6,425 bases of DNA from Sedimentitalea sp042687825 (GCF_042687825.1 NZ_JBHUQE010000043.1:1-6425); one strand, 5' to 3'. Shown: positions 1-6,091, numbered from the stretch's first letter. Numbers and translations are program-made. The notes: a model not told the origin generated them from the letters alone.

Positions 1-25
1 GGACCAAACTATCCGAATATGTAGG

Positions 26-58
26 ACCGGATGTCCGGTGCCGGGCCCGTGGCCCGGC
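26..58. repeat. Two tandem GC-rich hairpins 3' of the membrane-protein gene
   Basis: Two adjacent perfect inverted repeats are visible. ACCGGA at 26-31 pairs with TCCGGT at 34-39 across a 2-nt spacer. GCCGGGCC at 40-47 pairs with GGCCCGGC at 51-58 across a 3-nt spacer. They lie 15 nt beyond the stop codon of the minus-strand membrane-protein gene, where a terminator is expected. Read on the minus strand no run of T follows either hairpin, so this is not a classical intrinsic terminator. It could be an RNA 3'-end stabiliser or a U-less terminator. Confidence 0.35.
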
Positions 59-72
59 GTCCGGGGCGGGCC

Positions 73-807
73 TCAGACCAGCCCGGCGCCCGTGGTAAAG
101 AACAGCAGGGCATCGACGATCATCGCCAGTCCCAGCAGCCCGATGATCGCGGGCAGGATATAGGCAGAAGCGGACTCGACCCAGCGGTTGATCCGCTGCA
201 GCGCCGGCAGGATCGATGCGCCGCATAGGGCCTTCGCCATCGGCAACAGCAGAAACGGCAGCGCATAGAGCAGGTTGTAGATGATCAGCGGTATGATTTT
301 CTGATCGGAATCCAGTTTGTAGAGTTCGTTGATAAAGGCGAAATACGGCAGCGCAAACGGAATGCCCGCAAAGTTGATGACCGCGCCAAAAGCCAGGGCC
401 GCCCCGATGCTTTCCCTGGGTTGATCTTGCAGTTTCTCGGACGGCCCGGGTGGCGAAACCTTCCAGCGCCAGGCAACCGCGACCAGCAGCAGCCCGAGCA
501 CGAGGCCTAGCAGGTAATCGGCCGGTACCGGGTTGAGGAACCAGTCGATCAGCGGTGCAAACAGCGGGGCCAGCAACTCGGTCAGTCCAAAGACGATGAG
601 CAGGCCGGCCAGAAGATAGCTGTTGGTGTGGCCGACCAGGACGGCGATGCTCATGCCGAAGGGCCGCGCGGTGGTCAGGCCCAGAATGACCGCCGCCAGC
701 AGAACCGGGTTGGCGACATCGACGATCAGAATGGGCAGGGCGATGGCCCAGAGGTCGCTCCTGTGGGAACCCCGTGGCTGCTGGATGCGATTCCAAAATT
801 GGCGCAA
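73..807 (-). CDS. GAP/SfLAP-like multi-pass inner-membrane protein
   Basis: The product is very hydrophobic, with about six membrane helices. From a TTG start at 807 (244 aa) the first helix begins near residue 19, at the LWAIALPIL stretch. Later helices include GHTNSYLLAG, ADYLLGLVLG, the FAGIPFALPYF loop and helix, IIPLIIYNLLYALPF, and a C-terminal helix ending near TTGAGLV. The NPV motif in helix 1, the GH motif in helix 2 and the GIPFALPYF segment resemble the GAP (Sap/sulfolipid-1-addressing) family of small transporter-like membrane proteins. This is recognition from memory, not a search. A short hydrophilic linker (KVSPPGPSEKLQDQPRES) separates the two halves. The start is uncertain. 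No ATG, GTG or TTG lies between 807 and an internal ATG at about 655, and the in-frame region upstream of 807 up to a GTG at 1026 is arginine- and proline-rich and does not look coding. An AGGAG at about 761-765 has no start codon after it. Substrate is unknown. The gene is divergent from the TPR gene. Confidence 0.7.
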   Translation of the reverse strand: MRQFWNRIQQPRGSHRSDLWAIALPILIVDVANPVLLAAVILGLTTARPFGMSIAVLVGHTNSYLLAGLLIVFGLTELLAPLFAPLIDWFLNPVPADYLLGLVLGLLLVAVAWRWKVSPPGPSEKLQDQPRESIGAALAFGAVINFAGIPFALPYFAFINELYKLDSDQKIIPLIIYNLLYALPFLLLPMAKALCGASILPALQRINRWVESASAYILPAIIGLLGLAMIVDALLFFTTGAGLV

Positions 808-1026
808 ACAGCCGGCGCTGCAAGGCCGACCCCGGCCGGCACGGTCAGAACCGCGCCACAGGCCGCGGATTCCTGCAAAGGACGGGTATTTCGCGGATTT
901 TCGGGTTTGCGGACCGGGAACCTGCGGAAAAAGCCGGACACCGGCGACGCTTTGCCGGCTGTGCCATTGCCTCGCCCCCCGCAAGGGCCTAGTTTGACGT
1001 CCAAAGATCATGACGAGGCGGGTCAC
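808..1026. other. Divergent intergenic region between membrane-protein and TPR genes
   Basis: Long open frames cross this stretch on both strands, but their products are rich in R, P and G and lack hydrophobic or domain-like pattern, so I treat it as non-coding. It should contain promoters for the minus-strand membrane-protein gene and the plus-strand TPR gene. TTGACG at 994-999 matches a -35 hexamer at 5 of 6 bases, but no -10 hexamer lies at the right distance before the TPR start, so I do not call a promoter. A GAGG at 1015-1018 is the probable ribosome binding site of the TPR gene. Confidence 0.5.
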
Positions 1027-2748
1027 TTGAACGGTTCATTCCTTCGCAATGCGGCAGTTGCGGCTGTCGCGCTTGCATTGTCCGGCCCCGTGCCGGTTCA
1101 GGCAGAGACCTCGGCCGGATCCTATCTGGCCGGGCGCCAGGCGCTGATCGACAGCGATTTCGACGTTGCCGCCGAGTATTACTCTCGCGCTCTGGGGCGG
1201 GACCGGAACAACCCGAAGCTGATGGAGAGCCTGGTCCTGTCGCAACTGGCCCTTGGCCGGATCGACCGCGCCCTGCCGGTTGCAGAATACATGGAAGGTC
1301 TGGGTCTGCGCAGTCAGGTCGCGCATATGGTCGTGGTCGCGGATCTGATCGCGAATGGCCGGTTCAAGGAGTTGCTGGCCCGCGATGTCGAAACGCTGGG
1401 GGTCGGTCCTCTGGTCGATGGGCTGGTCACCGGTTGGGCGCATATGGGGGCCGGGTCGGTCGCCCAGGCACTGGACCAGTTCGATACAGTCGCGCAGCAA
1501 GAGGGGCTGCGCAGTTTTGCGCTGTATCACAAGGCGCTGGCCTTGGCATCGGTGGGCGATTTCGAGGGCGCCGAGGCGATTTTCGCGGATGAGACCAGTG
1601 GCCTGTCGGTGATGTCGCGGGGCGCCGCCATTGCGCGCGCGCAAATCCTGTCACAGCTCGAACGCAACGCCGACGCCCAGAAAATGCTGACCGATACTTT
1701 CGGCTCGCGGTTCGACCCCGGTGTACAGGCCGTTGCGGATCGTCTGGCCACCGGTGAGCAGTTGCCGTTCGACCATGTCACGTCGGTCCGCGATGGCATG
1801 GCCGAGGTGTTCTATTCCATCGGTCAGGCGCTGAACGGCGAGGCGGCGGATGATTACGCGCTGATCTATGCGCGTACGGCCACCCATCTGCGTCCGGGCC
1901 ACATCGACTCGTTGTTGCTGTGTGCCCAGTTGCTGGACGCGTTGGGCCAGTACGATCTGGCGGTTGCGACCTACAAGCAGATCCCGCAGACCAGCCCGGA
2001 TCATCACGCCGCGGAAATGGGGCGCGCCGAGGCACTGCGCCGGGCGGCGAAACCGGACGCCGCCATCGAGGTGCTGGAACAGCTGGCCAAGGATCAGCCG
2101 ACCCTGGCACCGGTGCATTCCGCTCTGGGCGATCTGCTGCGGCAGCAGGAGCACTACGCCGCTGCGGTCCGGGCCTATGACAAGGCGCTGGAATATTCCG
2201 ACCAAGACGCGCCGGCGCGCTGGTTTCTGCTGTATGCGCGCGGCATCAGCCACGAGCGGCTCAAGCAATGGGAAAAGGCCGAGGCCGATTTTCGCAGCGC
2301 GCTCAAGATCAACCCGGACCAGCCGCAGGTGCTGAACTATCTGGGTTATTCTCTGGTCGAGCGCCAGACCAACCTGGACGAGGCGCTGGGCATGATCGAA
2401 CGCGCCGTCGCGGCGCGGCCCGACAGCGGTTACATCGTCGACAGCCTGGGCTGGGTCCTGTACCGGCTGGGCCGGTATGACGAGGCCGTCGCACATATGG
2501 AAACCGCCGTCGAGCTGATGCCGGTGGACCCTGTCGTCAACGACCATCTGGGCGATGTCTATTGGGCGGTGGGGCGCAATCGCGAGGCCGAGTTCCAGTG
2601 GAAGCGGGCGTTGTCCTTCATCGACCCCGAGGACAGCGACAGCGAGGCCGATCCGGACCGGATTCGCCGCAAGCTGGCGGTTGGCCTGGACAAGGTGCTG
2701 GCCGAAGAGGGGGCGTCGCCGCTGAAGGTGGTCAATGACGACGGCTGA
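1027..2748 (+). CDS. Exported tetratricopeptide-repeat protein
   Basis: The protein is 573 aa from a TTG at 1027, chosen because GAGG at 1015-1018 lies 8 nt upstream and translation from it gives a clean Sec signal peptide. That peptide has Arg7, a hydrophobic core at about residues 9-20 and likely cleavage after VQA at residue 26. Mature residues 30-63 form a first TPR-like helix pair (SYLAGRQAL, AAEYYSRAL). Further clear repeats occupy about residues 360-535: HSALGDLLRQQEHYAAAVRAY, then KAEADFRSALKINP, LGYSLVERQTNLDEAL, DSLGWVLYRLGRYDEAV and DHLGDVYWAVGRNREAE. The central part is helical with weaker repeats. The C-terminus is acidic, then charged. TPRs form protein-binding superhelices, so a periplasmic or membrane-associated scaffold role is likely, but partner and function are not visible. 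It heads an apparent operon with ispE, whose start codon lies inside its last codons. The coding sequence from 2678 onward is duplicated by the assembly join described separately. Confidence 0.9.
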   Translation: MNGSFLRNAAVAAVALALSGPVPVQAETSAGSYLAGRQALIDSDFDVAAEYYSRALGRDRNNPKLMESLVLSQLALGRIDRALPVAEYMEGLGLRSQVAHMVVVADLIANGRFKELLARDVETLGVGPLVDGLVTGWAHMGAGSVAQALDQFDTVAQQEGLRSFALYHKALALASVGDFEGAEAIFADETSGLSVMSRGAAIARAQILSQLERNADAQKMLTDTFGSRFDPGVQAVADRLATGEQLPFDHVTSVRDGMAEVFYSIGQALNGEAADDYALIYARTATHLRPGHIDSLLLCAQLLDALGQYDLAVATYKQIPQTSPDHHAAEMGRAEALRRAAKPDAAIEVLEQLAKDQPTLAPVHSALGDLLRQQEHYAAAVRAYDKALEYSDQDAPARWFLLYARGISHERLKQWEKAEADFRSALKINPDQPQVLNYLGYSLVERQTNLDEALGMIERAVAARPDSGYIVDSLGWVLYRLGRYDEAVAHMETAVELMPVDPVVNDHLGDVYWAVGRNREAEFQWKRALSFIDPEDSDSEADPDRIRRKLAVGLDKVLAEEGASPLKVVNDDG

Positions 2749-2810
2749 GGCCCGCCAAGGACCAGACGTTCACCGGACAGCCCGCGCCAAGATCAACCTG
2801 ACCCTGCATG
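2678..2810 (+). repeat. Copy 1 of a 133-bp exact direct repeat (contig end)
   Basis: This stretch is identical, base for base, to 2812-2944. It contains the last 23 codons of the TPR gene and the first 76 nt of ispE, and it stops exactly at the N at 2811. The bounds of the repeat coincide with the N on both sides. That is what two unmerged overlapping contig ends look like. Confidence 0.95.
2735..2810 (+). pseudogene. ispE: Duplicate 5' fragment of ispE (assembly artefact)
   Basis: The ATG at 2735-2737, inside the end of the TPR gene, opens the ispE frame and encodes the same first 25 residues as the full gene at 2869, including RAKINLTLH. It then runs into the N. It is not a biological pseudogene. 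In the collapsed sequence this ATG is the real ispE start, overlapping the TPR stop by 14 nt (2735-2748), with GAAGG a few bases upstream as ribosome binding site. Confidence 0.85.
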
Positions 2811-2811
2811 N
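2811..2811. other. Single N marking a scaffold join
   Basis: This is the only ambiguous base in the window. It sits exactly between the two identical 133-bp copies, so it marks where an assembler or scaffolder abutted two contigs. Removing 2811-2944 (or equivalently 2678-2811) restores continuous TPR and ispE reading frames. Confidence 0.95.
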
Positions 2812-2944
2812 CGGTTGGCCTGGACAAGGTGCTGGCCGAAGAGGGGGCGTCGCCGCTGAAGGTGGTCAATGACGACGGCTGAGGCCCGCCAAGGACCAGA
2901 CGTTCACCGGACAGCCCGCGCCAAGATCAACCTGACCCTGCATG
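2812..2944 (+). repeat. Copy 2 of the 133-bp exact direct repeat (contig start)
   Basis: Identical to 2678-2810. It begins directly after the N with a second copy of the TPR gene's 3' end (stop at 2880-2882) and continues without interruption into full-length ispE. The TPR fragment it carries has no start and should not be annotated as a gene. Confidence 0.95.
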
Positions 2945-3741
2945 TCACCGGCCAGCGCGCGGACGGTTTCCATCTGTTGGATTCACTGGTTGTCTTCGCC
3001 GATCTGGGCGACCGGATCACGGTCCGTCCCGCAGCGGACCTGCGGTTCCGGGTGACGGGTCCGATGGCCGCCGGCGTGCCGGCGGATGCCAGCAATCTGG
3101 TTCTGCGCGCGGCGAGGGCGGCAGGTGTGGAAACGGCCGAGATCGTTCTGGAAAAAAATCTGCCCGCAGCCTCGGGCATCGGCGGCGGCTCGGCGGATGC
3201 GGCGGCGCTGTTGCGGGCTTTGCAGGAAAGCCACGGCATAGCACCGCTTGAAACCGCGCAGGTCCTGGCATTGGGCGCTGACGTGCCCGTCTGTCTGGCG
3301 TCGCGCTCTGTGCGCATGTCCGGGATCGGCGAAACCATTCTGCCCCTGGGGGGCATTCCACCGCTGCCGTCGGTTCTGATAAACCCGGGAATGCCGGTGC
3401 ACACGCCCGATGCCTTTCGCGCCCTATCTGACAAGAACGGCACCGCCATGCCCGAGGTGCCGAAATTCAGCGGCGCGGCGGCGTTTTGCGACTGGCTGGC
3501 CGATCGGCGCAACGACCTGCAGGCCCCCGTCATCGCGATGCGCCCGGTGGTCGGGCAGGTTTTGCAGGCGTTGCGCCGGCACGGGGCGCGGTTGGCGCGG
3601 ATGAGCGGCTCGGGCGCGACCTGTTTCGGGGTGTTCAAGGATGCGCAAGCGGCGCGGCAGGCCGCCGGGACGCTGGCCAAACAGCACCCGGGCTGGTGGG
3701 TCAAGGCGACGATACTGGCGCCGGCATCGGAGCCCGGTTGA
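2869..3741 (+). CDS. ispE: 4-diphosphocytidyl-2-C-methyl-D-erythritol kinase
   Basis: This cytoplasmic GHMP-superfamily kinase phosphorylates the 2-hydroxyl of CDP-methylerythritol with ATP in the MEP pathway to IPP and DMAPP. The 290-aa length is normal for IspE. Visible motifs in order: the N-terminal substrate-binding segment with Lys19 and Asn21 in AKINLTLHVTG, then DGFHLLDSL (residues 32-40); the glycine-rich ATP-binding loop PAASGIGGGSADA (99-111); LGADVPVCL with the probable catalytic Asp138; NPG at 172-174; and the C-terminal GHMP motif MSGSGATCFGVF (245-256). All key residues are present. The ATG at 2869 is preceded by GAAGG and matches the family N-terminus. After removal of the assembly duplication the start overlaps the TPR stop by 14 nt, suggesting translational coupling. 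The gene is convergent with the polyprenyl synthase, with a 22-nt gap and no U-tract terminator between. A CCCGGT/ACCGGG inverted repeat (3733-3746) spans the stop codon. Confidence 0.96.
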   Translation: MTTAEARQGPDVHRTARAKINLTLHVTGQRADGFHLLDSLVVFADLGDRITVRPAADLRFRVTGPMAAGVPADASNLVLRAARAAGVETAEIVLEKNLPAASGIGGGSADAAALLRALQESHGIAPLETAQVLALGADVPVCLASRSVRMSGIGETILPLGGIPPLPSVLINPGMPVHTPDAFRALSDKNGTAMPEVPKFSGAAAFCDWLADRRNDLQAPVIAMRPVVGQVLQALRRHGARLARMSGSGATCFGVFKDAQAARQAAGTLAKQHPGWWVKATILAPASEPG

Positions 3742-3763
3742 CCGGGGCCGCGACGGGTGGCCG

Positions 3764-4765
3764 TCAGGTCAGTCGCGCGACGACATAATCGGCCAGATCG
3801 CTCAGCATGTCGCGGATCGGATCATCCGGCAAAGCCTGCAATGCCCTCCGCGCCTTGTCGGCCCAGGCCCTGGCGTCGGCGCGGGTGGCTTCGAGCGTGC
3901 CGTATTTCCGCATCAGCCCCATCGCCGTTTCAAGATCGCCGTCCCGCTGCTGTCCCAGTTCGATGGTGCGACGCCAGAATGCCCGCTCTTCGGGCGTGGC
4001 GCGGGCGACGGCCTTGATCACCGGCAGGGTCAGTTTGCGCTCGCGGAAATCGTCGCCGACATTCTTGCCGGTGGCACTGCTGTCGCCCTGATAATCCAGA
4101 AGGTCGTCGGCAATCTGAAACGCGATTCCCAGGGCATCGCCATATTGATGCAGCGCCTCGATCTGCGATGCTGGTGCGTTCGAGATCACGCCGCCCACCT
4201 CGGTGGCGGCGGAAAACAGCGCCGCTGTCTTGCCGCGCACGACCTGCAGATAGATCGCCTCGTCCGTTGCCAGATTCTGCGCCGCGGTCAGTTGCAGTAC
4301 TTCGCCCTCGGCGATGGTGGCCGCGGCGTTGGACAGGATATCCAGCACCCGCAGCGATCCGGTTTCGACCATCAGTTGGAAACTGCGGGCGAACAGATAG
4401 TCGCCGACCAGAACGCTGGACTTGTTGTCCCACAGCAGGTTGGCGGTGGGGCGGCCGCGGCGCTGGCCGCTTTCGTCGACCACGTCGTCATGCAACAGCG
4501 TGGCGGTGTGGATGAATTCGACCGTTGCGGCAAGGTGAATGTGATAGGAGCCGGCATAGCCGCACAGTCGCGCCGCCGCCAGGGTCAGCATGGGGCGCAG
4601 GCGCTTGCCGCCGGCCTCGACCAGATGCGCCGTGACCTCGGGGATGCGCGGCGCGTGCTCCGAGGCCATGCGCTGACGGATCAACCCGTTCACGGCGGAC
4701 ATTTCCTGGGCCAGCGTTTCCGCCAGCTGATCATGTGGTTTGGTGGCCGCGCTGATGGTCATCAT
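3764..4765 (-). CDS. ispB: Long-chain trans-polyprenyl diphosphate synthase (ubiquinone side chain)
   Basis: The enzyme condenses farnesyl diphosphate with successive IPP units in the cytoplasm to make the all-trans chain attached to 4-hydroxybenzoate in ubiquinone synthesis. The 333-aa protein has the full set of class I polyprenyl synthase motifs: GGKRLRP (residues 52-58), the first Asp-rich motif DDVVD (93-97) within LLHDDVVDESGQRRGRPTAN, GDYLFARSF (121-129), GKT (178-180), and the second Asp-rich motif in FQIADDLLDY (216-225). A small residue (Ala88) five positions before the first motif fits long-chain products. Similar genes are usually annotated octaprenyl synthase. Alphaproteobacteria typically make ubiquinone-10, so decaprenyl diphosphate is a plausible product; the sequence alone cannot decide. 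Two ATGs stand in tandem. GGGAG lies 1 nt before the first (4765) and 4 nt before the second (4762), so translation may begin at 4762. The gene is divergent from the DUF2007 gene. Confidence 0.95.
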   Translation of the reverse strand: MMTISAATKPHDQLAETLAQEMSAVNGLIRQRMASEHAPRIPEVTAHLVEAGGKRLRPMLTLAAARLCGYAGSYHIHLAATVEFIHTATLLHDDVVDESGQRRGRPTANLLWDNKSSVLVGDYLFARSFQLMVETGSLRVLDILSNAAATIAEGEVLQLTAAQNLATDEAIYLQVVRGKTAALFSAATEVGGVISNAPASQIEALHQYGDALGIAFQIADDLLDYQGDSSATGKNVGDDFRERKLTLPVIKAVARATPEERAFWRRTIELGQQRDGDLETAMGLMRKYGTLEATRADARAWADKARRALQALPDDPIRDMLSDLADYVVARLT

Positions 4766-4781
4766 TCTCCCGCTACAAGGC

Positions 4782-4819
4782 TCGACATTGGCCGCGCCCT
4801 GCCCTTACATCCCGTACCA
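4782..4819 (+). promoter_or_regulatory. Candidate promoter of the DUF2007-trmN6 pair, possibly leaderless
   Basis: TCGACA at 4782-4787 matches the sigma-70 -35 hexamer TTGACA at 5 of 6 bases. Exactly 17 bp later TTACAT at 4805-4810 matches the -10 hexamer TATAAT at 3 of 6. Transcription would begin about 6-8 nt downstream, at or just before the ATG at 4819. No purine-rich ribosome binding site precedes that ATG (the bases are TTACATCCCGTACC), which agrees with a leaderless transcript. The region is only 53 bp between divergent start codons and must also hold or overlap the promoter of the opposing gene, for which I see no convincing hexamers. Confidence 0.4.
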
Positions 4820-5034
4820 TGAAGGAACTCTTTCGCAGCACCGACCCGACCGTTCTGGCATTTGCGACCGCCCTTCTTCAGGGCGAGGATATAGACTGCT
4901 TTCAGATGGACGTAAACATGAGCATTCTCGAAGGCGGCATCGGAATTTTCCCGCGCCGGATGATGGTGCGCAGCGCCGATTACGAGCGCGCTGCACGGGT
5001 GATGCGCGACAATGATATCCCGCTGCTGCAGTGA
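4819..5034 (+). CDS. DUF2007-type small protein
   Basis: A 71-aa soluble protein beginning MKELFRSTDPTVLAFATALL. The pattern is a short beta strand, a helix reading ALLQGEDIDCF, a central strand segment with ILEGGIGIFPRRMMV, and a final helix and strand SADYERAARVMRDNDIPLL. This matches the DUF2007 family, often labelled putative signal-transducing protein, whose members share the sequence of a step up or down a residue chain, a G-rich middle and an R-V motif before a helix. The biochemical function is not established and no catalytic residues stand out. The start is the only reasonable one, since the family N-terminus begins here, although no Shine-Dalgarno sequence precedes it. Its stop overlaps the next gene's GTG start (GTGA at 5031-5034), so the two are probably translated together. 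Confidence 0.85.
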   Translation: MKELFRSTDPTVLAFATALLQGEDIDCFQMDVNMSILEGGIGIFPRRMMVRSADYERAARVMRDNDIPLLQ

Positions 5035-5804
5035 GCGGGTTTTGCGACGATGACCTGACTCGTGACGGGTTCCTGGACGGACGCCTGCAGCTGTGGCAGC
5101 CGCGCAAGGGCTATCGTGCCGGCATCGATCCGGTGCTGCTGGCGGCCAGTGTGCCTGCCCTCCCGGGACAATCGGTTCTGGAACTGGGATGCGGTGCCGG
5201 GGCCGCACTGATGTGCCTGGCAACACGGGTGGCGGACCTGACCCTGTGCGGCGTGGAATTGCAGCCCGGCTATGCGGCGCTGGCCGAACGGAATGCCCGT
5301 GACAACGCGGTGGAGCTGACGGTCTATGCCTCCGATCTCGGCGATTTGCCGCCGCCGCTGCGTCAGCGCCACTTTGATCATGTCATTGCCAACCCGCCCT
5401 ATTTCCGTCCCGGCGCGCACAGCCCGGCGCGGGATTCCGGTCGTGGCATCGCGCTGGGCGAAAACCGGACCCCGCTGGCGGACTGGTTCGAGGTGGCGGC
5501 ACGCCGTCTGGCCCCCAGGGGGTATCTGCACGTGATCCAGCGCACGGACCGGTTGCCCGATATGCTGTCCGGCTGCGCAGGTCGACTGGGGTCCGTCGAA
5601 GTGCTGCCGCTGGCGGCTCGGACCGAACGCGCGCCCGATCTGGTGATTCTGCGGGCCCGCAAGGGCGGACGCGCCGCGTTTCGCCTGCTGGCGCCGTGCG
5701 TTCTGCATGAGGGCCCCAGACATCAGCGCGACGGGGAAAGCTACTCGGCTCAAATCCGCCGTATTCTCCGCGACGGGCAGGCTCTGGAATGGCCGGCGCA
5801 CTGA
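5031..5804 (+). CDS. trmN6: tRNA1(Val) (adenine-37-N6)-methyltransferase
   Basis: A 257-aa class I SAM-dependent methyltransferase of the YfiC/TrmN6 type (COG4123-like), which in E. coli methylates N6 of A37 next to the anticodon of tRNA1(Val). Visible motifs: the N-terminal signature QPRKGYRAGIDPVLLAA (residues 23-39), SAM-binding motif I VLELGCGAGAA (49-59), acidic motif II GVEL (74-77) for ribose binding, SDLGDL (101-106), and the catalytic N6-adenine motif NPPYF (121-125). The C-terminal part has GYLHVIQRTDRLPDML and a basic segment LRARKGGRAAF that may contact RNA. The GTG start at 5031 is supported by the 4-nt overlap with the DUF2007 stop and by the family N-terminus. The exact tRNA substrate is assigned by family resemblance. 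A related tRNA or protein target cannot be excluded. Confidence 0.85.
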   Translation: MSGFCDDDLTRDGFLDGRLQLWQPRKGYRAGIDPVLLAASVPALPGQSVLELGCGAGAALMCLATRVADLTLCGVELQPGYAALAERNARDNAVELTVYASDLGDLPPPLRQRHFDHVIANPPYFRPGAHSPARDSGRGIALGENRTPLADWFEVAARRLAPRGYLHVIQRTDRLPDMLSGCAGRLGSVEVLPLAARTERAPDLVILRARKGGRAAFRLLAPCVLHEGPRHQRDGESYSAQIRRILRDGQALEWPAH

Positions 5805-5886
5805 CCTAAGGTTGAATGTGGCCACTAGTGCTCACGCAAGTGTTGAAGATTGTCGTGCAAGCAGACGTGACAGAAGGCGCAGAATA

Positions 5887-5904
5887 TGCTCAACTCGCTG
5901 AGCA
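5887..5904 (+). promoter_or_regulatory. Small stem-loop upstream of the DUF465 gene
   Basis: TGCTCA at 5887-5892 and TGAGCA at 5899-5904 form a perfect 6-bp stem with a 6-nt loop. It ends 8 nt before the strong ribosome binding site AGAGGAGG (5913-5920). It could stabilise the 5' end of the transcript or influence translation. It has no T-tract, so it is not a terminator for the methyltransferase gene. I found no convincing promoter hexamers between 5805 and 5926. Confidence 0.35.
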
Positions 5905-5926
5905 ACTTATTCAGAGGAGGATTGCC

Positions 5927-6091
5927 ATGAGCTTGAGCTCGCACCTGACGGAACTGAAAAAGAAGCACCAGCACCTGAGTTCAGAAGTCGAAGAAGCGCA
6001 GCGTGCACCGGGTGTTGACGGGCTGCGTGTGGCGGAACTCAAAAAACAAAAGCTGAAACTCAAGGAAGAGATCGAGCGGCTGACCGCCTAG
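5927..6091 (+). CDS. DUF465/YdcH-family small coiled-coil protein
   Basis: A 54-aa, almost entirely helical and highly charged protein starting MSLSSHLTELKKKHQHL. Two helical stretches (about residues 3-24 and 33-54) flank a short turn APGVDG, and heptad-like spacing of L and V suggests an antiparallel helical hairpin or coiled coil. Length, the LKKKHxxL opening and the ELKKQKLKLKEEIERL close fit the DUF465 (YdcH) family, which is common in alphaproteobacteria and has no settled function. The start at 5927 is chosen for AGAGGAGG at 5913-5920, 6 nt upstream, one of the strongest ribosome binding sites in the window. An in-frame ATG at 5816, with AAGG 4 nt before it, would add 37 residues, but that extension lacks family resemblance. 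An intrinsic terminator follows at 6146-6174, implying a monocistronic end or the tail of the DUF2007-trmN6 transcript. Confidence 0.9.
   Translation: MSLSSHLTELKKKHQHLSSEVEEAQRAPGVDGLRVAELKKQKLKLKEEIERLTA

Noticed and set aside
628..1026. Plus-strand N-terminal extension of the TPR gene (in-frame start at 628)
   Set aside because: It would overlap the membrane-protein gene antisense, reads as low-complexity polar sequence, and would bury the clear signal peptide that begins at 1027.
1651..2547. Long minus-strand open frame opposite the TPR gene
   Set aside because: The TPR protein has clear repeats and normal codon use. The antisense frame is R/Q/V-rich without domain pattern, typical of shadow frames in GC-rich DNA.
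2678..2944. A genuine tandem duplication or mobile-element footprint
   Set aside because: Identity is complete and both copies end exactly at the N. No target-site or transposase signature is present, so an assembly overlap explains it more simply.
3733..3763. Bidirectional terminator between ispE and the polyprenyl synthase gene
   Set aside because: The CCCGGT/ACCGGG repeat spans the ispE stop with only a 2-nt loop, and no T-run follows on either strand.
3641..4822. 393-codon plus-strand open frame opposite the polyprenyl synthase gene
   Set aside because: It is antisense to a gene with every catalytic motif of its family, and its own product is low-complexity G/R/Q-rich sequence.
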